Below are positions 8,697 through 18,248 of a stretch of DNA of 64,000 bases, piece by piece; position 1 is the stretch's first letter; each line of letters opens with the position of its first letter. Below the pieces are notes generated by a model, which searched no databases, was not told where the DNA came from, and saw only the letters and a program-made list of their open reading frames with translations. The DNA lies in contig LADV01000022.1 in the NCBI GenBank assembly GCA_000961805.1, positions 18,856 through 82,855 on the forward strand. The letters run 5' to 3'. The translations under genes were made by a program, and so were the position numbers. The DNA is from Peptococcaceae bacterium BRH_c23. GTDB taxonomy: Bacteria; Bacillota_B; Desulfitobacteriia; Desulfitobacteriales; Desulfitobacteriaceae.

Positions 8697-8870
8697 GAGA
8701 ACACCTAAGTTCTAATAAAAGTTTCATTTCCCGAACTTCTTCTTCAGTTGGCAGTCGAAAGGGAGGCTTGATTCCACCAAAAAGGAAATGCCCAGCTTTG
8801 TAATCGTTTCCTAGAAGCTGTTTGTGAAACTTCGGGCATTAACCCCAAAGACATTCCTCCGGTCCCGCTA
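8697..8870 (-). pseudogene. Remnant of a DapA-family (dihydrodipicolinate synthase/aldolase) gene
   Basis: In two shifted minus-strand frames the stretch reads like the C-terminus of a DapA/NanA-type class I aldolase. About 8830-8870 encodes SGTGGMSLGLMPE. After a frameshift, 8700-8826 encodes KQLLGNDYKAG, then LFGGIKPPFRLPTEEEVREM, the typical tail helix of the family. There is no start codon and no N-terminal two thirds. It sits directly upstream of the LarA-like gene, suggesting a former two-gene operon. Confidence 0.45.
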
Positions 8871-8964
8871 TAAGTTGTCCGCTTCCTCTTGATTAGCTGC
8901 AAGCGCAGTCAACACTTGGTTTTTCTTGGGTTGAGTTTATTTATGTTATCCCTATGGATATATT

Positions 8965-9882
8965 TTAGATTATATATCTTGCAACAAGTGCATCTATTTC
9001 ATTTTCATTATTCAGGGTCAGCTCAACGTCATTATATAATTCCCATTCCTCGGTATGTTCAACAGTCGCTCCAGGTTTAAGAAGTTTCAGTGGTGATAAT
9101 GATTCCATTTCAAGCATATAATCGATAGTATAAGTTTCATATGAAACCCCATTATCTGGGTATATGGCATCATTGAAATGCTTATAACGCTTAATAAAGA
9201 GATTGCGTTCGTTCAGGTAGGCAGCCCAGCCATCTTCATTGGATATTCCAAGCTTGAAGTCCTCCTTATTATTTCTATCTTGTTGCAGGGTCACATACCT
9301 GTTGCCCCAGTTCACGCGCGGATCAGCCATCTTTGTATAGGCCCAGATAGTCATAAATCTGGCTCCTTTTGCCCCATCCGAAAAGTGTGATTTTTTCGTT
9401 GCAAACGGCAGGATTTCCTTTCCTCCGGGCGCCATAACCGACGCAGCCCAGGCAGCGAGTTCAACATCCCAAGCATTCCTATTGGTTATCCTATGTAAAA
9501 TTTTAACCTTGCTCTCTTCTGGTGAAAGAACAATCTCAATCTCCTTTTCTATTTGAACCCATGGTTGCACCTTGCTTTTCAGCCTGATGCCGTTTTCAAC
9601 TTTACACCAGTCTACTGCAGAGTTGTCCGGGTAATAAGTGCGTGGAAATGCTTCCGGACTGCTCCAAAGTCTGTGTCCACCCATTAATCTCCATTTTTCA
9701 CCGTCAATTTCCAGCTCTAACTTTGAATCATCACAGAAAACATTCTTATCTCCAGTAAAACCGTACCTTATTATTCTGGGCCCGGCTTCCACGGTCACAA
9801 CTAAATCCACTTTACCATTGGATATTTCTACGCATTTTCCGTAATTTTTATAGCATATTTCCTTAATTTGTACTGTAGACAT
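8965..9882 (-). CDS. Aldose-epimerase-like protein (galactose-mutarotase fold) of the AOR operon
   Basis: 305 residues. Beta-sandwich mutarotase-like protein (VEAGPRIIRYGFTG, GGHRLWSSPE, ITNRNAWDVELAAW, LKPGATVEHTEEW). It differs from the DUF4432 copies in the window and resembles DUF4380-type proteins. The ATG at 9882 has AGAGG upstream. It is the last gene of operon A, about 46 bp after MoaD. A probable job is to interconvert the anomers of the sugar used by the AOR; this is inferred from fold and position. The precise activity is unproven. Confidence 0.75.
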   Translation of the reverse strand: MSTVQIKEICYKNYGKCVEISNGKVDLVVTVEAGPRIIRYGFTGDKNVFCDDSKLELEIDGEKWRLMGGHRLWSSPEAFPRTYYPDNSAVDWCKVENGIRLKSKVQPWVQIEKEIEIVLSPEESKVKILHRITNRNAWDVELAAWAASVMAPGGKEILPFATKKSHFSDGAKGARFMTIWAYTKMADPRVNWGNRYVTLQQDRNNKEDFKLGISNEDGWAAYLNERNLFIKRYKHFNDAIYPDNGVSYETYTIDYMLEMESLSPLKLLKPGATVEHTEEWELYNDVELTLNNENEIDALVARYII

Positions 9883-9928
9883 AAATTAAACTACCTCTTT
9901 CTCACTTATTGTAAATCAATAATTAATT

Positions 9929-10183
9929 TTAACCTCCGACGATCACAGGCACTATTAAAATACAATCACCCTGTTTAATAGTTTCACCATTCTTTTTTAG
10001 CATAGCGTAATTGGCACCATTTATTAAAACCGTATACAATAATGGTTTTTCAGCCCTGCTTTCAATTACCTGCTTCAGCGAAGATATTGCCTTGTCAATA
10101 TCGTTATCCAATTCCATATCCATTTTCTTGACACCAACCTCCTTGGAAATAGTGCCAAGAAACTCAACTTTTACCTTAACCAT
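9929..10183 (-). CDS. MoaD/ThiS-family protein paired with AOR (copy A)
   Basis: 84 residues, beta-grasp fold with the C-terminal Gly-Gly needed for thiocarboxylation. It starts at the ATG at 10183 with GGGAG seven bases upstream; the site overlaps the end region of AOR (stop at 10199-10201), so the two are translationally coupled. A MoaD-like partner encoded next to each AOR suggests a dedicated sulfur carrier for the tungsten-bispyranopterin cofactor. That role comes from family knowledge of MoaD; a specialised function is inferred. Confidence 0.85.
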   Translation of the reverse strand: MVKVKVEFLGTISKEVGVKKMDMELDNDIDKAISSLKQVIESRAEKPLLYTVLINGANYAMLKKNGETIKQGDCILIVPVIVGG

Positions 10184-10198
10184 AGCCATTTCTCCCAA

Positions 10199-12124
10199 TT
10201 ACCTTATTTCGCTGTTTGTCCAACCAATCCCCAACTCATGCAGTTTACCTTCAGTAGGTATACCGGTGTTTCTATCCCATCCCATCATTTCATAATATAA
10301 CGAAATAGATTCCAAGAATTCTTCCTTGTTCAGTCTGGCCCCTTTCAAGGCGCCTCCTTCCAATCCCTCAAACAACCTGTCAGGCACTGTAGTGTCATCT
10401 TCTACTTTAAGGCTGTGTTTGACATTGAAACACCGTGTCATCGTAGTTGCCCTTTCTGCAGTTTTGAATAATTCCCAAAGGCTGGTTTCCCATCCCGTAA
10501 CGGCATTGACTATATCAACCAGCTGTGTTAATTTCATTGTCCTGACAGGAGCAGTTATAAACATGCACAAGTCAAGCACGTTGTGCAAACTGAAATTATG
10601 CTGGAGGTATGTAAAAAGTCTTACCTTTTCAGGTCCTAAGGAAAGGCTTTCAACAGGTTCCAAAAGTCCTAGGGGATATATTCCCTTCATAAAGTAATTT
10701 GTGTCATCGGCCGCATGGCTGTATCCTGTTAGAGCCGGATCAAAGGCTCCGTCATGTTCTGCCTGCAGGTGGTCTGCACCTGTCGGTGATACTGCGTATG
10801 CCAAGCCTAGTCCGTATTTTGCTCTTGGTTCAGCCATTGCAAATTCCTGACCCTTGGTCTGCATGGCATATTTGATAGCTCCTTTGCCTATCTTTTCTGC
10901 CGCTCTCTTACTTCCTTCAGCGAGTATATCCCCAAACCCATCCCTCGATGCTATCATTTCCAATATTTTCAGCATGCCTTCAGCATTGCCGAATTTCAGT
11001 TCTATCCCACCTGTATCTTCCTTGGTAATTAATCCGTTTTCAAAGCATTCCATGGCAAATGCTATTGCAACACCTGCGGAAACAGTATCCAAACCATATT
11101 TGTTGCACAATTCGTGTGCCTTGGATGGAGAGAACATATCATTTACACCGCACGTAGAACCAAATGCAGCTAATGTCTCATATTCAGGTCCGCCATACCT
11201 TGGGTCTATGTTGTAAGGCTTTTCAGCTTTAAACACCTGTTTGCACCTTATGGGACATGCATAACAGCCTTCCGTCTTGATTTTAAGAGTATCATGCAGC
11301 TCATCTATAGTGAATTCAAGTTCATCAAAGTGTCCGGATCTGAAATTCCTTGTTGGGAGCGAACCAGCATCATTCGCTCCAAAATAGTAGCCACTTGTGC
11401 CAATTCTTGTATGAGAACTGTTATCGGCATTTGATCTGAACTTTTCTGAAAATTCCTTTGATATTTGCTTGAGCTTCTCTTCATCTTTAAAATTAAGCTT
11501 ATTGGTCCCCCTTACTACCACTGCTTTCAGGTTCTTGGAACCCATTACCGCACCCAAACCCGTCCTTCCGTGATAGTGGGTTACATCGCTTGCTATTCCT
11601 GCAAACCTAACAAGGTTTTCTCCTCCCTTACCGATGATTAAGGTTCTAACCTTCCGATCACCCAACTCTTCAACCAGTATATCCTTCGTGTCAGCAGTAT
11701 CCATGCCCCACAAATGAGAGGCATCCTTTAATTCAACCTTACCGTCGTTTATCCAGATATATACTGGAGCAGACGATTTACCCTCCACAATAATTCCTTC
11801 AAAGCCTGCAAACTTTAATTCCGGTCCCCAAAATCCTCCCGCCTCAGATTCTCCGAAAAAGTTTGTGAGCGGCGATTTGGCTCCGACTGAGTGTCTTCCG
11901 AATCCTGGTACGGGCGCACCGGTTACCACACTTGTGGCAAAAACAAGTTTATTTTCCTCACTAAATGCATCTATACCTTCGGGTATTTCCTTCAAAAGAT
12001 AGTATGCAACTATACCCCTACCACCTAGATATCTTCTGAAAAAGTTTACACCTGGTTCTTCTACCGTTATATTTTTTTCTGTAAGATTAACCCTCAATAT
12101 TTTCCCGTTATATCCATACGCCAT
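10199..12124 (-). CDS. Tungsten-containing aldehyde:ferredoxin oxidoreductase (operon A)
   Basis: 641 residues, a full-length AOR-family enzyme (usually about 600-620). The N-terminal AFOR domain has the YLGGRG and GRHSVGAKSPLT pterin-contact motifs. The [4Fe-4S] cysteines are C287-x2-C290-x3-C294 plus C520. GGPEYE (311-316) and ADHLQ (about 451-455) match the glutamate and histidine near the tungsten site. The family oxidises aldehydes to carboxylates and reduces ferredoxin. AAAGGGGG precedes the ATG at 12124. The gene follows a sugar ABC transporter and precedes MoaD and a mutarotase-like gene, so an aldose or sugar-derived aldehyde is a reasonable substrate (inference). It is clearly similar along its whole length to the AOR at 21347-23257. 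Confidence 0.93.
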   Translation of the reverse strand: MAYGYNGKILRVNLTEKNITVEEPGVNFFRRYLGGRGIVAYYLLKEIPEGIDAFSEENKLVFATSVVTGAPVPGFGRHSVGAKSPLTNFFGESEAGGFWGPELKFAGFEGIIVEGKSSAPVYIWINDGKVELKDASHLWGMDTADTKDILVEELGDRKVRTLIIGKGGENLVRFAGIASDVTHYHGRTGLGAVMGSKNLKAVVVRGTNKLNFKDEEKLKQISKEFSEKFRSNADNSSHTRIGTSGYYFGANDAGSLPTRNFRSGHFDELEFTIDELHDTLKIKTEGCYACPIRCKQVFKAEKPYNIDPRYGGPEYETLAAFGSTCGVNDMFSPSKAHELCNKYGLDTVSAGVAIAFAMECFENGLITKEDTGGIELKFGNAEGMLKILEMIASRDGFGDILAEGSKRAAEKIGKGAIKYAMQTKGQEFAMAEPRAKYGLGLAYAVSPTGADHLQAEHDGAFDPALTGYSHAADDTNYFMKGIYPLGLLEPVESLSLGPEKVRLFTYLQHNFSLHNVLDLCMFITAPVRTMKLTQLVDIVNAVTGWETSLWELFKTAERATTMTRCFNVKHSLKVEDDTTVPDRLFEGLEGGALKGARLNKEEFLESISLYYEMMGWDRNTGIPTEGKLHELGIGWTNSEIR

Positions 12125-12271
12125 ATAAATTATCCCCCTTTATCTAGAAAATTTGGACACCGATTTATCAAAACATGCAACTGCTTGCTGTGTTATTGAC
12201 ATTATGCTTTGCATCCTCTCAAGAGTCCTGTCCTTAAATACCCTAATATTTATAAGCGCTTGATTTGTGCT

Positions 12272-12471
12272 TTACAGCTTGGTCGAAACTGGTTCCAGTG
12301 ATAGCACAATATCGTTAAATGCTCTATTGATTTCCTAGATGGCTAACGGCACCTGCTCGTTGGCAAGCACGGACTGTTTTGTATATGCCAACATGGTTTT
12401 TGAATCTGACGTCAGATCCTTTGCTGCAGCCTCTACATTGCCAATTAGGCCTTTTAAGTTCAGTATCATCT
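12272..12471 (-). pseudogene. Remnant of a methyl-accepting chemotaxis protein
   Basis: Within the 495-bp gap between the binding protein and AOR, the minus strand reads LIGNVEAAAKDL, then LANEQVPLAI, an amber stop, EINRAFNDIVLSLE and a final stop. This is the heptad-rich pattern of the signalling domain of chemoreceptors. It is short, has an internal stop and lacks start and ends. The rest of the gap shows only a GGAAAGGC/GCCTTTCC inverted repeat (12548-12577) without a T-run. Confidence 0.5.
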
Positions 12472-12619
12472 TATTTACACTTATTTCAAGCTTTCATTAC
12501 TGATATAAGCAGAACCCTTCAAATTCGAATACTTAAGTATTTTTTTTGGAAAGGCCCCCTGCTAGAGGTGCCTTTCCAATGTAAGAATGAAAATATTTGA
12601 AATCATTTAAACTCATATT

Positions 12620-13696
12620 TTATGGAGCACTAAAATATTTATCTTTCCATTCACCCATTAGTTTTTTAGTCATTTCAGTAATACCCTGTTCATAGTTTGC
12701 ACTATTATCCTTGTTGATAAAGAAGGAACCAGAGTCAATAATGGCTGGAGCATCGCTCTTCCATTTGTATCCATCAGCTAGAAGCTTAAAGGAATATAAA
12801 CCGATGTATGCTTGTCCATAAGGATTTTGGGACATTGTTCCGAGCATGAATCCATCTTTTATTGCGTCAATTACTATTTTATCTGTATCGATTCCTACAG
12901 CTTTAATATTCTTTTCGTTGAGCTGACGAAGCTGTGTTGCAACTGTTACTGAAGGAATGTATGCTGTACAAATTATACCGTTAATCTGTGACTTCTTTGC
13001 TGCAAGCAAGCTGCTTACTGCGTTCTGTGCTGGTTCTGCCACGTCAATGTCAGTTATTGTCTGAAGAAGCTTCACATCAGGGGCTTCTTCAACCGCTTTC
13101 TTAACTGCATCCATACGCTTTTTGGTGTTTGTATCGGTGAGCTGTCCTGTCAAATGAACGAGATTTCCTTTCTTACCCATTGCCTCTATAGCGCGTTTGG
13201 CTCCCTGGTATGCCGATTCGGAAACATCGGTTGCCAAAGTGAATTTTGCCTTGGATGGTTGTGCAGGTGCTCCCGCAAGTGCTATAACAAACACATTGTT
13301 GTCAACCATTTTGCTTATTTCTTCATTTCCAGCAACAGGGTCTGAAGGCATAAGTGCAATTCCCTTATATCCTTTTGCTACCAAACCGTCAAGAACTACG
13401 TTCTGTTCGTTCTGGTTCCAGTGCTGTGGTGCCTGTACTTCCACTGCTGGTATTCCAAAGTCTTTTGCAGCGTCTTTTGCACCTTGTGCCCACGGATCAA
13501 AATATGGATGTACCGCGCCTTTTACCAATGCAAACTTGTATTTGTCAGGTGAGGCCGTTTCCTTCTTTTGTTCTTCTGCCGAATTTTTTGCAGGATCAGT
13601 CGTCTTAACTTGGCCGCACCCTACAACCATAACTATTGCAGTGACCAATAGCAGCACCAGAGAAATTGCCCATAACAGCTTACCATTTTTTTTCAT
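12620..13696 (-). CDS. Sugar ABC transporter substrate-binding lipoprotein (operon A)
   Basis: 358 residues. Signal peptide with lipobox VVGC (Cys27), then a Peripla_BP_4 two-lobe fold that begins KFALVKGAVHPYFDPW. It would capture a monosaccharide outside the membrane and deliver it to the permease pair at 15304-17379. Of the binding proteins in the window it is one of the most divergent; it has no sensor paralogue here. It lies about 80 bp after the ATPase and is followed by a 495-bp gap before AOR, so the AOR genes may use read-through or a second promoter. Confidence 0.9.
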   Translation of the reverse strand: MKKNGKLLWAISLVLLLVTAIVMVVGCGQVKTTDPAKNSAEEQKKETASPDKYKFALVKGAVHPYFDPWAQGAKDAAKDFGIPAVEVQAPQHWNQNEQNVVLDGLVAKGYKGIALMPSDPVAGNEEISKMVDNNVFVIALAGAPAQPSKAKFTLATDVSESAYQGAKRAIEAMGKKGNLVHLTGQLTDTNTKKRMDAVKKAVEEAPDVKLLQTITDIDVAEPAQNAVSSLLAAKKSQINGIICTAYIPSVTVATQLRQLNEKNIKAVGIDTDKIVIDAIKDGFMLGTMSQNPYGQAYIGLYSFKLLADGYKWKSDAPAIIDSGSFFINKDNSANYEQGITEMTKKLMGEWKDKYFSAP

Positions 13697-13778
13697 AGTC
13701 TTTTCCTCCCTTTAAATTTTTTCACCCTTCATTAAAATCAATTTAATAATTTAAGAAATCTACCTCCTTTCAAAATTT

Positions 13779-15314
13779 TTATATTTTGCTGAAAATATGA
13801 TCCATTATGTTCCTACTCATAGGATCATAATCCTTGCAGTTTTGAAGTTCTCCGCATATCTGGCCGTTCTTGAATACCAATATCCGGTCTACCAGTTGTA
13901 CTATCTCGGGCATGTCCGAACTTATCACTATGATGGATATCCCTTCATATGCCAGGTTGGATATTAAGTCATGTATCTCCGATTTTGTCTTGATATCTAT
14001 CCCTACTGTCGGTTCATCAAATATCAATATCTCGGGTTTGACAGAAAGTCCTTTGGCGATACACACCTTCTGCTTGTTACCCCCGCTCAGGTTCGCTACC
14101 AACTGCTCTATACTCGGTGTTCTTATCTCCAGCTTTTGTTTGTAATACTCCGCTACCTTTTTTTCTTCTTCAAGGTCTAGCATAAAAAAACGGTTGCATA
14201 TCTTCTTCCACATTGAGGCTGCGACGTTCCGTGTGATGGAGTGAGATAAAAACAGCCCTTCTTCCTGCCGGTTCTCAGTTACATACACCATTCTTGCTTT
14301 CTTGATCGCTTCGGCTACACTGCGTATTTTTACCATCTTCCCATTTAACAGCACTTCTCCTGCTATGGATGCCTCTGCACCTATCAACGCCTTGGCAAGT
14401 TCTGTCCTTCCAGCTCCTACCAAACCGTACCACCCAAGTATTTCTCCCTTGTACAGCTTGAACGAGTTTTTCATAGGACTCTTTTTGCTGCTCAGGTCAT
14501 TTACCTCCAGCACTGCTTCTTTGCGTAAATTCCTTATCTCAAGCTTCTTGATGTTCTGTGTACGTCCTACCATCATTTCTATCAACTTGCTCCGGTCCAG
14601 TTCCTTGATTGTCTTTTCCGGACCTGCATTCTGCCCGTCCCTCAGAACTGTTACCATATCGGCAATTTGGAATACTTCCTCCAGTTTGTGGCTTACATAC
14701 AGGAACGATACCCCTTGCTTCTTCAATTGTCGAATTATCGCCAGCAGTGCGTCTGCTTCCTTCAGCGACAGTGAAGCTGTCGGTTCGTCAAGTAATATTA
14801 TCTTTGCCCGTGAGGACAGCGCTTTGGCTATTTCTATCATTTGCTTCTGTCCGGCACTTAAGTTTTCCACGCGCTGCCTTGGGGATATGTCCAGACCTAC
14901 CATATTCATGAATTCTTGCGCTTCCTGAAATATCTTTTCTCTGTCGATGAGGGATATAGCTTTCTCTGATATCTTCTCCAACAGTATGTTCTCTGCGACC
15001 GAAAATGTTGGTACCAGGTTTCTTTCTTGGTGTACTACATTTATTCCTTTGAAAAACGCTTCCCTCGGGTTGTTGAAGTGAACCTGTTCCCCAAATACAC
15101 TTACTGTTCCTTCATCTTGAGCGTGTACACCCGATAGTATCCTTATCAAGGTGCTTTTCCCTGCACCATTTTCTCCCATAAGTGCATGGACTTCGCCCTC
15201 TCTCATTTTTAACGACACGTTGCTTAATGCTTTTACTCCCGGGAAGATTTTTGTTATATTTTTTAGTTCAAGCGCTATCCTTTCTTCATTCATCTTTATT
15301 TCTTCAATATTCAC
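13779..15314 (-). CDS. Sugar ABC transporter ATPase, RbsA-type double domain (operon A)
   Basis: 511 residues with two ABC domains. Domain 1: Walker A GENGAGKST, signature LSAGQKQM, Walker B ILLDEPTAS. Domain 2: degenerate Walker A GLVGAGRTE, signature LSGGNKQK, Walker B IFDEPTVGID. It powers import by the two permeases encoded just upstream. The GTG at 15314 overlaps the permease gene by 11 bases and has GGGGGTGAG before it; an ATG at 15293 is the alternative start. Confidence 0.93.
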   Translation of the reverse strand: MNIEEIKMNEERIALELKNITKIFPGVKALSNVSLKMREGEVHALMGENGAGKSTLIRILSGVHAQDEGTVSVFGEQVHFNNPREAFFKGINVVHQERNLVPTFSVAENILLEKISEKAISLIDREKIFQEAQEFMNMVGLDISPRQRVENLSAGQKQMIEIAKALSSRAKIILLDEPTASLSLKEADALLAIIRQLKKQGVSFLYVSHKLEEVFQIADMVTVLRDGQNAGPEKTIKELDRSKLIEMMVGRTQNIKKLEIRNLRKEAVLEVNDLSSKKSPMKNSFKLYKGEILGWYGLVGAGRTELAKALIGAEASIAGEVLLNGKMVKIRSVAEAIKKARMVYVTENRQEEGLFLSHSITRNVAASMWKKICNRFFMLDLEEEKKVAEYYKQKLEIRTPSIEQLVANLSGGNKQKVCIAKGLSVKPEILIFDEPTVGIDIKTKSEIHDLISNLAYEGISIIVISSDMPEIVQLVDRILVFKNGQICGELQNCKDYDPMSRNIMDHIFSKI

Positions 15315-16320
15315 TTTTTCTCACCCCCATCCGTTCAGCATTTATAGTACGTATCCGGTCTATTGCAACTGCTGCTAATATTATCAGGCCCTGTATAAGA
15401 TTCATCCAATAGACATCTATGTTAAGATGGACCATTCCGTTGGATATCAGTACCAGCACAATCGCTCCAAGCACCGTGCCTGTTGCGTTGATTTTACCGC
15501 CTGCCAGCCGCGTTCCACCTATTAGAGGCGCCGCAAATGAGAACAGCATCCAATCTGAACCGACATCGGGTTGTGCAGAGCCAAGCCTTGCCACAAGAAG
15601 CACCGCTGCTATCCCTGCAACCAACCCTGATAAAAGGTGTGATATGACCGTTATCCGCCCTACCAGTATACCGCTCAATTCTGCCGCCTTGACGTTTCCC
15701 CCTACCGCCAGTATCTGTCTACCAAGGCTTGTATACTTGAATCCCATCCCAAATATCACTATGACTATCAGCATTACCCATAACAGTATAGGTATTGATA
15801 AGATGCTCCCACTGCCTATGTACTTGAATGTTTCAGGCAGGTTGTAAAATGGTGTTGCTTTTGTTATTCCAAGGTTCAATCCCGTAAAGACGCTTGCAGT
15901 AGCAAGTGTAGTCAGGAATGAAGATACTCCTGATGAGCCCGACTTTGCTATTATCAATCCATTTATTACCCCGCATAGCATTCCGGTTGCCAAACCTACC
16001 ACGATTGCTATTACTACCGGGAACCCCAACACATCCATCATGCCACCGGTGACAATACCCACCAGTCCTCCTATGGCACCAACCGATACGTTCATTCCTC
16101 CCCCCGCCAGGATTATCATCTGTGATAATCCCACTAGTGCAGTTATGGAAACGATTTTTGCTATTACATTGAAGTTTGCCTGGGAAAAGAAATCTGGTTT
16201 CATTACCCAAAGAATTACCATGAGTAGTATTATTACTCCTCCAACACTAAAGTTGCTTGATCTTTTTATGTTTTCTAAAAGCATTTTATTTTTAGATGGA
16301 GCTTTCGTTAATGTGCTCAT
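15304..16320 (-). CDS. RbsC-type sugar ABC transporter permease 1 (operon A)
   Basis: 338 residues, BPD_transp_2 family with about ten hydrophobic helices. The family signature GGGMNVSVGAIGGLVGIV is in the first third and APLIGGTRLAGGKINATGT in the loop before the last helices. It follows permease 2 (gap about 90 bp) and overlaps the ATPase gene. Two different permeases in one operon suggest a heterodimeric channel. Confidence 0.9.
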   Translation of the reverse strand: MSTLTKAPSKNKMLLENIKRSSNFSVGGVIILLMVILWVMKPDFFSQANFNVIAKIVSITALVGLSQMIILAGGGMNVSVGAIGGLVGIVTGGMMDVLGFPVVIAIVVGLATGMLCGVINGLIIAKSGSSGVSSFLTTLATASVFTGLNLGITKATPFYNLPETFKYIGSGSILSIPILLWVMLIVIVIFGMGFKYTSLGRQILAVGGNVKAAELSGILVGRITVISHLLSGLVAGIAAVLLVARLGSAQPDVGSDWMLFSFAAPLIGGTRLAGGKINATGTVLGAIVLVLISNGMVHLNIDVYWMNLIQGLIILAAVAIDRIRTINAERMGVRKSEY

Positions 16321-16413
16321 CTCTCATTATCTTCCTTGTAAGATAAACCGTTTTCTGTCATGTTTAGGGTTATCTTTGCTGGTTCAAGATGATTGACCTC
16401 AGCCACCTTCGGT

Positions 16414-17379
16414 TTATATCTTCTTTTGCATAACAAATGAGAGACGCAATCTGTCAACTTGAAATGCCGCCAGCAGCATAACTCCAAGGAAAGCCTGGAA
16501 CCAGTTGGAGTTTATATTCAAAAGTACTAACCCGTTTATCATGATACTCATCAACATGGCACCCAGTATCGCTCCCGACACTGAAACCTTACCACCCGAC
16601 AATATTGTGGCTCCAAGTACAGGAGCTGCAAAGGATACCAGCATCCAGTCCTGGCCTACCGATAGCTGTGCAGAACCTAGTCGTGCCACCTGCAGTATGC
16701 CAGCCATTCCTGCCAGCAGCCCACTAATTGAATGAGCTGTAAGTATAATTCCCGAAGTTTTTATACCTGAGAAATATGCAGCTCTCTCGCTCGCACCTGT
16801 TGCCAGTATCTGCCTCCCTATAGGCAACCGGTACATGAACACGCTTAATATCACTGCAACTCCTAAGGTTATCAAAAACAATATAGGCACATGGAACACA
16901 CTCGCTTTACCTATCGCCCTAAATCCAGCAGGCAGGTTGGAATACATCTCACTTTTGGTTGCTACTGTAGCAATTCCAAGATATATGCTTGCCAGTGACA
17001 ATGTTATGATGAAGGGGTTTATCCCCGTTTTTACAATTAGCAAGCCCTGTATGTATCCCAATATCATCCCGATCAATGCCCCAATTATAAGCGCCAATAA
17101 CACTGGAATCGCATACTTTTCCATTAATGCTGCGGTAAACATGCCTGTAACTCCTGCCATGGAGCCAAGTGCGAGATTGAATTGCCCTATGGAAAGAACC
17201 ATAAGTTGTGAAAATCCTACTATGGCAGTTATAGCTATTGTTCTTCCTAATGAATCAAGGTTAAATGCTGAAGTGAATCCTTCAGTTACCATAGTAAGCA
17301 GTATACTTATCACAAATACTGCGATTGTAACACTTGCTATGTCTTTTTTAATCAAATCATTAATTAATTTTCGACCCAT
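16414..17379 (-). CDS. RbsC-type sugar ABC transporter permease 2 (operon A)
   Basis: 321 residues, BPD_transp_2 family, homologous to the permease at 15304-16320 (SIGQFNLALGSMAGVTG; APVLGATILSGGKVSVSG). The conserved aspartate of the LSVG motif region is replaced by Asn in both proteins of this pair, unlike the DLSVG of the other permeases in the window. It is transcribed after the SDR gene (gap about 50 bp). Confidence 0.9.
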   Translation of the reverse strand: MGRKLINDLIKKDIASVTIAVFVISILLTMVTEGFTSAFNLDSLGRTIAITAIVGFSQLMVLSIGQFNLALGSMAGVTGMFTAALMEKYAIPVLLALIIGALIGMILGYIQGLLIVKTGINPFIITLSLASIYLGIATVATKSEMYSNLPAGFRAIGKASVFHVPILFLITLGVAVILSVFMYRLPIGRQILATGASERAAYFSGIKTSGIILTAHSISGLLAGMAGILQVARLGSAQLSVGQDWMLVSFAAPVLGATILSGGKVSVSGAILGAMLMSIMINGLVLLNINSNWFQAFLGVMLLAAFQVDRLRLSFVMQKKI

Positions 17380-17428
17380 ACTCTACTCCTCCAAATTCAA
17401 ATACATTATTAATTTATCTGCTAAAGAA

Positions 17429-18172
17429 CTATCCCATAAATACACCACCGTTGATGTCGATAGTCACACCCGTTATATACCTTGATCTTTCGGAAGCCAG
17501 AAATTGTATGACATCCGCCACGTCTTCCGGTGTTCCTATTCTTCTTAATGGGACCGTTTCAGGGTCAAAATGGTTAAAGTTCTTAGTCATTTGAGTGTCA
17601 ATAAACCCTGGTGCTATGCAGTTGACATTGATGTTAAAAGGTCCTACAGCTTTGGCAAGTGACATGGTTAAGGCTATAATTCCACCTTTTGATACAGCAT
17701 AATTTACACCTGTGGCTATTCCGCCTATCCTGCCCGAAATGGAAGATATATTAATCACTTTCCCGTATTTTCTCTGTTTCATTTTGGTAAAGGCTTCTCT
17801 TGAGCAGAGATATGCACTCCTGAGATTTATGTTCATCACCATATCCCACTCTATATCTCCTATTTCCTCTATACTGCCTACAGGACAAATGCCTGCACCG
17901 TTAACCAGGATATCCAGCGACTCAAATTTCTTGGCCGCAACTTCAAATAATTTCTTTATATCTGAATAATCTGCAACATTGACCTTCTCAGCTATACACA
18001 TACAGCCTGTTTCATTACTTATCAGCTCGCTTGTTTCCTCTGCTTTTTCAATGTTCAGATCTGCTATTACTATTCCTTTTGCTCCCTCCTTGGCGAAAGT
18101 CATTGCTGTTGCAGCACCTATCCCTCCTGCCGCACCTGTAATTACTGCATATTTTCCTAATAATTCATTCAT
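17429..18172 (-). CDS. SDR-family NAD(P)-dependent oxidoreductase (operon A)
   Basis: About 247 residues, classical short-chain dehydrogenase: cofactor loop TGAAGGIGAATA, NAG-type motif VNGAGI, catalytic Ser in ISSIS, and YAVSK providing Tyr and Lys. The ATG at 18172 has GGAGGT upstream; the open frame runs further upstream without a site. It is strongly similar to the SDR at 27144-27887, the first structural gene of the other AOR operon. The pairing with AOR in both operons suggests action on the same sugar or sugar-acid pathway, for example oxidising a hydroxyl of an aldonate (inference). Confidence 0.88.
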   Translation of the reverse strand: MNELLGKYAVITGAAGGIGAATAMTFAKEGAKGIVIADLNIEKAEETSELISNETGCMCIAEKVNVADYSDIKKLFEVAAKKFESLDILVNGAGICPVGSIEEIGDIEWDMVMNINLRSAYLCSREAFTKMKQRKYGKVINISSISGRIGGIATGVNYAVSKGGIIALTMSLAKAVGPFNINVNCIAPGFIDTQMTKNFNHFDPETVPLRRIGTPEDVADVIQFLASERSRYITGVTIDINGGVFMG

Positions 18173-18248
18173 ATTGCACCTCCAATTTATTGAAAAATAT
18201 AGCTTGCTTTTATATATCAAACTCTATATCCGCAATCCTGACAAAAGA

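Noticed and set aside
12548..12577. GGAAAGGC/GCCTTTCC hairpin as a terminator
   Set aside because: No T-run follows on either strand in the right position.
13197..13715. Long plus-strand open frame (172 codons) opposite a binding protein
   Set aside because: Low-complexity antisense frame of a clear lipoprotein gene.
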